A stretch of 64,000 nucleotides of DNA, from contig NZ_KB898874.1 of NCBI RefSeq assembly GCF_000377905.1, forward strand, positions 310,001-374,000, given 5' to 3'. The notes below the pieces were generated by a model. The model was not told where the DNA came from. It was given only the letters and a program-made list of their open reading frames with translations, and ran no database searches. The stretch comes from Thioalkalivibrio sp. ALMg11. Lineage in GTDB: Bacteria; Pseudomonadota; Gammaproteobacteria; Ectothiorhodospirales; Ectothiorhodospiraceae. A program made the position numbers and the translations under genes. Below, piece by piece: positions 57,488 to 64,000 of the stretch. Positions within the stretch are counted from its first letter, which is position 1. Each line of letters begins with the position of its first letter.

Positions 57488-58742
57488 GGTGTGTCGCCTG
57501 GCCCAGCATCTCGGGCGTCACCACCCGGACACCGCCCGGGGAGACGAAGTAGTCGCGGGCATCCGCCTCGTCATCCACCCCGATCTCGGTCCCGTCCGGC
57601 ACCTTGCAGCCCTTGTCGATCACCGCGTTGCGGATCACGCAGTTCTCGCCAATGGTGACGCTCGGCAGAATCACCGAATCCTCGACCGTGGCGCAGGCAT
57701 TCACCTGCACGTTGGAGAACAGCAGCGAGTGGCGCACGGTACTGCCGGAAATGATGCAACCGCCGGACACCATGGAGTCGATCGCCATACCGCGGCGGTC
57801 CTCGTCGTCGAACACGAACTTGGCCGGGGGCAGCTGTTCCTGGTAGGTCCAGATCGGCCATTCCGAGTCGTACAGGTTCAGTTCCGGGGTCACGCCGATC
57901 AGCTCCAGATTGGCCTTCCAGTAGGAGTCGATCGTCCCCACGTCGCGCCAGTAGCTCTGGCGTACGCCCTGCTCGTCGCGGAACGGATAGGCCATCACCT
58001 GATGCCGCTCGATGATCTCGGGGATGATGTCCTTGCCGAAGTCATGGCTGGAAAAGGTGTCGTCCGCATCCTTGACCAGCTGATCGAACAGAAACTGTGT
58101 ATTGACCACGTAGATCCCCATGGAGGCCAGCGAGTGGGTCTTGCTGCCCGGGATCAGCGCCGGATCCTCCGGCTTCTCGGCAAACGACGTGATGCGGCTG
58201 GAGGCATCCACACCCATCACCCCGAAGGCCCTGGCATGCTCGCGCTCCACCTCCAGGCAGCCCACGGTCATGTCCGCGCCGCTCTCCACGTGGAAGGCGA
58301 TCATCTGGCCGTAGTCCATCTTGTAGATGTGATCCCCGGCCAGGATCAGCACGTAGCTCGGATTGTGCTGCCGAATGATGTCGATGTTCTGATAGACCGC
58401 ATCGGCCGTCCCGGCATACCAGGAGGTCTCGATACGCTGCTGCGCCGGCAGTAGCTCGATGAACTCGCCGAACTCCCCGCGCAGGAAGCTCCAGCCGCGC
58501 TGCATATGCTGGATCAGCGAATGGGCCTTGTACTGCGTGACCACCGCCACCTGGCGGATGCCCGAGTTGATACAGTTGGACAGGGGAAAATCGATAATGC
58601 GGAACTCGCCCCCGAAGGGCACGGCCGGCTTGGCCCGCCAAAGCGTCAGTTGTTTCAGTCGCGAGCCACGCCCGCCGGCCAGGATCAGGGCCAGGGTCTC
58701 CCGGGTCAGGCGGCTAACGTAGCGTTGCGGTTGCGGAGTCAT
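57477..58742 (-). CDS. glgC: Glucose-1-phosphate adenylyltransferase
   Basis: A 421-residue enzyme making ADP-glucose for glycogen. The ATG at 58742 is fixed by the family start; the nucleotide loop is [17 protein letters not shown], and other marks are [37 protein letters not shown] and [13 protein letters not shown]. The beta-helix C-terminal domain has repeats such as [13 protein letters not shown]. It is divergent from glgB with 88 bases between. Confidence 0.96.
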   Translation of the reverse strand: MTPQPQRYVSRLTRETLALILAGGRGSRLKQLTLWRAKPAVPFGGEFRIIDFPLSNCINSGIRQVAVVTQYKAHSLIQHMQRGWSFLRGEFGEFIELLPAQQRIETSWYAGTADAVYQNIDIIRQHNPSYVLILAGDHIYKMDYGQMIAFHVESGADMTVGCLEVEREHARAFGVMGVDASSRITSFAEKPEDPALIPGSKTHSLASMGIYVVNTQFLFDQLVKDADDTFSSHDFGKDIIPEIIERHQVMAYPFRDEQGVRQSYWRDVGTIDSYWKANLELIGVTPELNLYDSEWPIWTYQEQLPPAKFVFDDEDRRGMAIDSMVSGGCIISGSTVRHSLLFSNVQVNACATVEDSVILPSVTIGENCVIRNAVIDKGCKVPDGTEIGVDDEADARDYFVSPGGVRVVTPEMLGQATHHVR

Positions 58743-58830
58743 GCACCCTTCCTTGCTTAGTCGTGTTGTACTAGGGACCGTAAACCCGAACCCCGTCGTT
58801 CCACATACGAAATACGAGTTGGATCCGAGT

Positions 58831-61044
58831 ATGGCAACAGCCCCCGACAAATGCACCCGTTCCGTCGACATCCCGTTAGCACGTCTGACCGAGGCTCGGC
58901 TTCATGATCCCCATAGCGTCCTGGGACGCCATGCGCTGGATCAAAAAACCGCCTGTTACCGTGCCTGGCTACCGCACGCAAACGAGGCATCCATCGCGCT
59001 TTCCGACGATCGAGTGCTGCCCCTGAAGGCGGCACCCGGCCTTTCGGGCGTATTCCTGTGGCAGGGGGCGGGCGACGAACTCCCCGAACACCCGGTCCTG
59101 CAGTGGGTGCCCGAGGGTGGCACAGAGACATTACACCACGTTGACCCCTGGTCTTTCGCCCCCGATCTGCCGGATTTTGACCGTCACATCTTCGCCGAGG
59201 GGCGCCACTGGCATGCCCACCGCATGCTGGGCGCCCATCCGCTCACCCGCGATGGCATCGACGGCGTGCGCTTTGCCGTCTGGGCCCCCAGCGCCGAGCG
59301 TGTCTCGGTCGTGGGTGACTTCAACCGCTGGGACGGCCGCTGCCACCCGATGACCGTTCACTCCGGCAGCGGCATCTGGGAACTGTTCATACCGGGTCTG
59401 CCCACGGAGACGCTGTACAAGTTCGAGATCCGCAACCGCGAGCACGGCAGCCTGCACCTGAAGACCGACCCCTATGCTCGCGCCTACCAGGTGCGGCCCG
59501 AGACCGCCTCGCGCATCCAGCCCGCCAGCTCCTATGCCTGGGACGACGACCACTGGATGCGCAATCGCGACCCCGAGGCCTGGAAACACCGGCCCATGAG
59601 CATCTACGAGGTGCATCTGGGCTCCTGGCAGCGCAGCCCCGAGGGCGAATGGCCCAACTATCGCGAACTGGCCGAGCGCCTGGTGCCCTACGCGCGCGAC
59701 ATGGGCTTCACCCACCTCGAGCTACTGCCGATCACCGAGCACCCGTTCGACGGCTCCTGGGGCTATCAGAGCACCGGCTTTTTCGCCCCTACGTCGCGCT
59801 TCGGCGACGCCGACGACTTTCGCCACTTCGTCGACCAGGCCCACCAGGCCGGGCTGGGCGTGCTCCTCGACTGGGTCCCCGGCCACTTCCCGCGCGACGA
59901 GTTCGCGCTGGCACGCTTCGATGGCACCGCGCTGTACGAACATGCCGATCCGCGCATCGGCGAGCACCGCGGCTGGGGCACCTTGATCTTCAACTACTCC
60001 CGCCCCGAGGTCCGCAACTTCCTGCTCTCCAGCGCCCTGTGCTGGATCGAGGACTTCCACCTCGACGGTCTGCGCGTGGACGCCGTGGCCTCGATGCTCT
60101 ATCGCGACTACGACCGCGAGGGCGAGGACTGGCTGCCGAACATCCACGGCGGCAACGAGAATCTCGAGGCCATCGACTTCCTGAAGCACCTGAACGAGAC
60201 GGTCCAGACCAGCCACCCCGGCGTCGCCATGATTGCCGAGGAATCCACCGCCTGGCCGGGTGTCAGCCGACCGCCGTCGATGGGCGGGCTGGGCTTCACC
60301 ATGAAGTGGAACATGGGCTGGATGCACGACACCCTCACCTACTTCGGCATGGACCCGATCTACCGCAACCACCACCATGGCCAGCTCACCTTCGGCCAGC
60401 TTTACGCCTACAGCGAGAACTTCGTCCTGCCGTTCTCGCATGACGAAGTGGTGCACGGGAAGCACAGCCTGCGCGGCCGCATGCCCGGTAACGAGTGGGA
60501 GCAACACGCCAACCTGCGCCTGCTCTACAGCTGGCAGTGGCTCTATCCCGGCAAGAAGCTCCTGTTCATGGGACAGGAATTCGGCCAGGGCACCGAATGG
60601 TCCGAGGAACGCGAGCTGGACTGGTACGTGCTGCAGTACCCCCTGCACCAGGGCCTGCAGAATCTGGTGCGCGACCTGAACGGCGTGTACCGCAAAGACC
60701 CGGCCCTGCACGCCCGTGAATTCGAGCCGGACGGCTTCGACTGGCTGGACTGCGACGACGCCGAACACTCCACGATCAGCTTCGTGCGCCGCGATCACCA
60801 GGGGCGCCAGGTGGTCGTGGTGCTGAACATGACACCCATGGAGCGCGCGGCCTATCCGGTACCCGCACCCCATGCCGGGCGCTGGCGGGTCACCCTGAAC
60901 ACGGATGCGGAAGTCTACGGTGGAGGTTCACGCGGGCCGGCAGAGGCCTACGCCGAGCCGATCGAACGTCACGGCCACCCGGCCACGCTCTACCTGCACC
61001 TCCCGCCGCTCGCGGCGCTGCTGCTGGAACCGGTCGGAGACTGA
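58831..61044 (+). CDS. glgB: 1,4-alpha-Glucan branching enzyme
   Basis: About 737 residues from the ATG at 58831; the frame is open upstream to 58741, but that would run through the divergent promoter region. N-terminal GlgB domain, then CBM48 ([22 protein letters not shown]) and the GH13 core: nucleophile in [15 protein letters not shown], acid/base in [11 protein letters not shown], and [13 protein letters not shown]. The C-terminal beta domain is complete. It makes the alpha-1,6 branches of glycogen. Confidence 0.96.
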   Translation: MATAPDKCTRSVDIPLARLTEARLHDPHSVLGRHALDQKTACYRAWLPHANEASIALSDDRVLPLKAAPGLSGVFLWQGAGDELPEHPVLQWVPEGGTETLHHVDPWSFAPDLPDFDRHIFAEGRHWHAHRMLGAHPLTRDGIDGVRFAVWAPSAERVSVVGDFNRWDGRCHPMTVHSGSGIWELFIPGLPTETLYKFEIRNREHGSLHLKTDPYARAYQVRPETASRIQPASSYAWDDDHWMRNRDPEAWKHRPMSIYEVHLGSWQRSPEGEWPNYRELAERLVPYARDMGFTHLELLPITEHPFDGSWGYQSTGFFAPTSRFGDADDFRHFVDQAHQAGLGVLLDWVPGHFPRDEFALARFDGTALYEHADPRIGEHRGWGTLIFNYSRPEVRNFLLSSALCWIEDFHLDGLRVDAVASMLYRDYDREGEDWLPNIHGGNENLEAIDFLKHLNETVQTSHPGVAMIAEESTAWPGVSRPPSMGGLGFTMKWNMGWMHDTLTYFGMDPIYRNHHHGQLTFGQLYAYSENFVLPFSHDEVVHGKHSLRGRMPGNEWEQHANLRLLYSWQWLYPGKKLLFMGQEFGQGTEWSEERELDWYVLQYPLHQGLQNLVRDLNGVYRKDPALHAREFEPDGFDWLDCDDAEHSTISFVRRDHQGRQVVVVLNMTPMERAAYPVPAPHAGRWRVTLNTDAEVYGGGSRGPAEAYAEPIERHGHPATLYLHLPPLAALLLEPVGD

Positions 61045-61054
61045 CTTCAGGGTG

Positions 61055-61096
61055 CCTCGTCTACATCGATACCCAAAAGAGATCGAGTAGACGAGG
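61055..61096. repeat. Hairpin downstream of glgB
   Basis: CCTCGTCTAC (61055-61064) and GTAGACGAGG (61087-61096) are perfect complements, with further pairing of ATCGAT and ATCGA inside. There is no T tract, so it may be a processing or attenuation structure rather than a classical terminator. Confidence 0.45.
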
Positions 61097-61098
61097 GT

Positions 61099-61224
61099 GC
61101 CCGTCGCTTTGAACTGGAAGGCTGGAACGCCAACGAGCTCGAGACTTCGCGGGACACGGAAATCGAGATCATACTGAGTATCGAGGGCTTCCCGATCCTG
61201 AAACTCAAGCGCGATCGAACCTAG
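61099..61224 (+). pseudogene. 3' fragment of a PepSY-like lipoprotein gene (paralogue of 61597-62067)
   Basis: The frame reads RRFELEGWNANELE and ends FPILKLKRDRT before TAG at 61222-61224. It resembles the end of the intact gene downstream (VIELEGITEDGDELNIRL ... LLSLERD) in length and pattern, but no start or upstream part is present. The stop codon is formed by the first bases of the repeat element. Probably a broken tandem copy. Confidence 0.5.
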
Positions 61225-61488
61225 GGAGACGCTGATGTAATCGCGCGCTCGCGTTGGTGCCCCCTGTTTCCCGAGATAAGGCGCGTCGTGCAGCGAGTAG
61301 TGGTTCTACTCGCAAGCGGCGCAACGCAGGATCGGGGAACAGGGGGCACCAACCCCGCAACGTATTGAATGAAGGGGATCGGCCGCCCGTTGTTGACGAA
61401 AACGGGCGCGCGCACGGCGTTGCGGCTCCCTTGTGCGAATGCAAAAGCGACTCGAGCGCGAACGTGCGATTACATCAGCGCCTCCCTG
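61222..61488. repeat. MITE-like structured repeat, copy 2
   Basis: Inverted copy of the element at 21992-22292. Ends TAGGGAGACGCTGATGTAAT and ATTACATCAGCGCCTCCCTG are near complements. The internal outer stem is 61253-61268 with 61338-61353 (16 bp, perfect) and the inner stem 61293-61300 with 61306-61313. A further end-like sequence, GGGAGACACTGATGAATGTG, follows at about 61490-61509. The remaining bases up to 61596 contain no gene. Confidence 0.82.
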
Positions 61489-61596
61489 GGGAGACACTGA
61501 TGAATGTGCATTTTCCCTGACGCGCGCTGGCTGCCTCGCATTCGTAGAACTAAACTCACCTGTATCGGCCCCAACGCACTATCAGGTCTCGAACTC

Positions 61597-62067
61597 ATGA
61601 ATCTTCGCTTTCTCTCGCTTGCCGCTGCCCCGGCCCTCCTTCTTCTGGCCGCGTGTAGCCCGGGTCAATCCGACACCATCCCGCTCGATTCGATTCAGGC
61701 CATCGTCGACATCGGCCAGGAACACGGTTTCGAGACCTTCGAGGAACTGGAAGCGGAAAGCGACTGGGAATTCGTCCTCAAGGGCTGGGACAATGCACAG
61801 CTTCGCATGGAGACCCGGTTCAATCTGGATGGCGAATTGCTTCGCGAAGAAAGCGTACGCGACCCCGATCACGCGTCGGGCATGACCGCCCAGATGATTC
61901 TCCGCTCAGCGGCCGTCGCGCGGGATCACGGCATGCTCCGCTTCAAGGAAATCGAGTTCGAAGACGACGGCGTCATCGAACTCGAGGGCATCACCGAAGA
62001 CGGCGACGAGCTGAATATACGACTCGATGGCGAAGATTTTACGCTGCTGTCACTCGAACGCGATTGA
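61597..62067 (+). CDS. PepSY-like lipoprotein of unknown function
   Basis: A 156-residue protein from the ATG at 61597, with lipobox LLAAC near residues 16-20. The mature part has a short helix (IQAIVDIGQEHGFETFEELEAES) then strand-rich repeats with acidic turns (GELLREESVRDPDH), the style of PepSY and BLIP-like domains. The protein is very acidic. A broken paralogue lies upstream at 61099-61224, separated by the repeat element. Confidence 0.78.
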   Translation: MNLRFLSLAAAPALLLLAACSPGQSDTIPLDSIQAIVDIGQEHGFETFEELEAESDWEFVLKGWDNAQLRMETRFNLDGELLREESVRDPDHASGMTAQMILRSAAVARDHGMLRFKEIEFEDDGVIELEGITEDGDELNIRLDGEDFTLLSLERD

Positions 62068-62171
62068 AGCGACGCTGACCCCTTCGACATAACAGTCAGC
62101 CCCAGAGGCCAACCCACTACTCGCATCCCTCGAGCCGCCCTCGGTCGAAATGACCGACGCGCTGGCGTCGT

Positions 62172-63662
62172 TCAGGCCTCAGGGCGCAGGTGCGGGAACA
62201 GCAGGACGTCGCGGATCGAGGCGCTGTCGGTCAGCAGCATGACCAGGCGGTCGATGCCGATGCCCTCGCCGGCGGTCGGCGGCAGGCCATATTCCAGCGC
62301 TCGGATGTAGTCGGCGTCATAGTGCATGGCCTCGTCGTCGCCAGCGTCTTTCTCCGCGACCTGGGCCTGAAAGCGTTCGGCCTGGTCTTCCGGGTCGTTC
62401 AGCTCGGAGAAGCCATTGGCAATCTCGCGCCCGCCGACAAACAGCTCGAAGCGATCGGTGACGAACGGATCGTCGTCGTTGCGCCGCGCCAGCGGCGAGA
62501 CCTCGGTCGGATAGGCGGTAATGAACGTCGGGTGACGCAGCTGGTTCTCGGCGGTGTACTCGAAGATCTCGGTCCACAGCTTGCCCAGACCGAAGCTCGG
62601 CTTGATCGGGATCTCCAGGCGCTCGCAGTGCGCGCGTACCTTCTCGATGTCGTCCAGGTCGCCTTCCGCGATCTCGGCGTTGTGGGCCAGGATCGCCTCG
62701 CGCACGCTCATGCGCGTGAACGGCTTGCCGAAATCGTAGGTCTCGCCCTGGTACTCGATGGTGGTCGTGCCCAGCACGTCCTCGCACAGACCACGCAGCA
62801 GCGTCTCGGTGCGGTCCATCAGCGCGCGGTAGTCCACGAACGCCTCGTAGAATTCGAGCATGGTGAACTCGGGGTTGTGTCGCGTGGACAGCCCCTCGTT
62901 GCGGAAATTTCGGTTGATCTCGAAGACCTTCTCGAAGCCGCCGACCACCAGGCGCTTGAGATACAGCTCCGGCGCGACGCGCAGGTACAGCGGCATGTCC
63001 AGCGCGTTGTGGTGGGTCGCGAACGGCCGCGCGGTCGCGCCCCCAGGGATCACCTGCATCATCGGTGTCTCCACCTCGATGAAGTCGTGATCCTCGAAGT
63101 ACTCGCGGATGTAACGCACGATACGGGTACGAGTGCGGAACAGCTCGCGGCTGTCCAGGCTGGTGATCAGGTCCACGTACCGCTGGCGATAGCGCTGCTC
63201 CTGGTCGGTCAGGCCGTGGAACTTCTCCGGCAGCGGACGCAGACTCTTGGTCAGCAGACGCAGCTCATCGAGCTGGACCGTCAACTCCCCGGTCTTGGTC
63301 TTGAACAGCGTGCCCTGACCTCCCACGATATCGCCCAGATCCCACTGCTTGAACGCCGGGTACACGCCCTCCGGCAGGCTGTCGCGCTGCGCGAACAACT
63401 GGATGTCGCCCGACTGATCGCGCAGGCGGATGAAGCTTGCCTTGCCCATCACGCGCTTGCCGACCATGCGTCCAGCGACCGTCACGCGAATCCCCTGCCC
63501 CTCCAGCGCCTCGCCCTCGGTCTCGTCATGCGCGGCGTGCAGCGCACCGGCCAGCGCATCGCGGCGGAAGTCGTTCGGGAATGCCGGACCGTCCGCGCGC
63601 AGTTCGTTCAGCTTGCTGCGGCGCTGCGCGATCAGCTTGTTCTCGTCAGTGGTTTCGGTCAT
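62172..63662 (-). CDS. lysS: Lysyl-tRNA synthetase (class II)
   Basis: A 496-residue enzyme from the ATG at 63662. The N-terminal OB fold ([19 protein letters not shown]) binds the anticodon; class II motif 2 is [20 protein letters not shown] and motif 3 [13 protein letters not shown]. It follows prfB by 24 bases, the usual prfB-lysS pair. Confidence 0.96.
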   Translation of the reverse strand: MTETTDENKLIAQRRSKLNELRADGPAFPNDFRRDALAGALHAAHDETEGEALEGQGIRVTVAGRMVGKRVMGKASFIRLRDQSGDIQLFAQRDSLPEGVYPAFKQWDLGDIVGGQGTLFKTKTGELTVQLDELRLLTKSLRPLPEKFHGLTDQEQRYRQRYVDLITSLDSRELFRTRTRIVRYIREYFEDHDFIEVETPMMQVIPGGATARPFATHHNALDMPLYLRVAPELYLKRLVVGGFEKVFEINRNFRNEGLSTRHNPEFTMLEFYEAFVDYRALMDRTETLLRGLCEDVLGTTTIEYQGETYDFGKPFTRMSVREAILAHNAEIAEGDLDDIEKVRAHCERLEIPIKPSFGLGKLWTEIFEYTAENQLRHPTFITAYPTEVSPLARRNDDDPFVTDRFELFVGGREIANGFSELNDPEDQAERFQAQVAEKDAGDDEAMHYDADYIRALEYGLPPTAGEGIGIDRLVMLLTDSASIRDVLLFPHLRPEA

Positions 63663-63686
63663 CAGAAATCCATGCAATAGGTAGAC

Positions 63687-64000
63687 TTACAAGCCACTCT
63701 TGAGACTGGCTTCAATGAAGGGGTCGAGGTCGCCGTCGAGCACGCCCTGAGTGTTGCCGACCTCGACGCCGGTGCGCAGGTCCTTGATCCGCGATTGATC
63801 CAGCACGTAGGAGCGGATCTGGCTGCCCCAGCCGATGTCGGACTTGGTGTCCTCCACCGCCTGCCGCTCGGCGTTGCGCTCCTGCAACTCGCGCTCGTAC
63901 AGCTTGGCGCGCAGCTGGTTCATCGCCATCTCGCGGTTCTTGTGCTGCGAGCGCCCGGCCTGACACGCCGCCACCACACCCGTCGGGACGTGCGTAATGC
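63687..64000 (-). CDS. prfB: Peptide chain release factor 2, C-terminal part (5' end outside window)
   Basis: The visible 104 codons cover the C-terminal part of RF2: [18 protein letters not shown] follows the GGQ region, which lies beyond the window edge, and the chain ends with [15 protein letters not shown]. The frame is open to the right edge. The programmed frameshift site of prfB would lie near the gene's start, outside the window. It is followed by lysS. Confidence 0.94.
   Translation of the reverse strand, partial: ITHVPTGVVAACQAGRSQHKNREMAMNQLRAKLYERELQERNAERQAVEDTKSDIGWGSQIRSYVLDQSRIKDLRTGVEVGNTQGVLDGDLDPFIEASLKSGL

Noticed and set aside
54515-57658. A 1047-codon plus-strand open frame across malQ, GH57 and the glgC end
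   Set aside because: It is antisense to three clear enzymes, has His/Gln/Arg-biased composition and no domain pattern. In GC-rich genomes the antisense frame of a conserved gene is often open.

Overview
The window is a GC-rich chromosomal segment of a gammaproteobacterium. The gene orders queA-tgt-yajC-secD-secF and leuC-leuD-leuB-asd-fimV-truA-trpF-trpB-trpA-accD-folC-dedD-cvpA-purF are typical of that class. Together with the acidic FimV-type protein, the ArsJ/GAPDH arsenic pair and the glycogen cluster, they suggest a halophilic or sulfur-oxidising Ectothiorhodospiraceae (Thioalkalivibrio-like) bacterium. The genus is inferred from gene content, not demonstrated.

Layout. 0-3.5 kb (+): 3' part of an APH/kinase fusion, two secreted proteins and an NlpC/P60 lipoprotein. 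3.6-9.1 kb (-): Sec accessory and queuosine operon. 9.2-9.4 kb (+): tRNA-Leu(CAA) and tRNA-Thr(TGT). 9.5-14.7 kb (-): RDD protein, tadA, glutathione peroxidase and a four-gene MCE-type lipid ABC transporter. 14.9-18.9 kb (+): MoxR / DUF58 / transglutaminase operon. 19.0-19.5 kb (-): orphan iscR with two probable IscR boxes. 19.8-37.4 kb (-): the long biosynthetic run from leuC to purF and an L,D-transpeptidase, followed in reverse by a divergent LysR regulator at 37.9 kb (+). 38.8-41.1 kb (-): arsJ and its GAPDH. 41.4 kb (-): TspO.

42.0-46.6 kb (+) is a tripartite efflux operon whose inner-membrane RND pump has been lost. Only about nine codons at its 5' end and thirty at its 3' end remain, on either side of an IS200/IS605 element (tnpA, tnpB, subterminal hairpins). 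46.6-48.1 kb (-) is a cluster of small genes (histidine phosphatase, DUF2256, DCC-family, unknown). 48.3-54.2 kb (+) holds mtgA, a large MscS channel, a metallopeptidase / methyltransferase / MOSC trio and a glutamine-rich periplasmic protein. 54.3-61.0 kb is a glycogen cluster: malQ, GH57 and glgC on the minus strand, glgB divergent on the plus strand. The window ends with a PepSY-like lipoprotein (+), lysS (-) and the 3' end of prfB (-).

The most unusual signal is a repeat of about 270-300 bp found twice in opposite orientation (21992-22292 inside the cvpA-purF operon, and 61222-61488). It has terminal inverted repeats and a large internal two-part hairpin. Both stems differ in sequence between the copies, yet every change is compensated on the other arm. 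In both copies the outermost TAG of the element is the stop codon of the flanking reading frame. Three other intergenic inverted-repeat families lie at 35.2, 37.5 and 41.2 kb.
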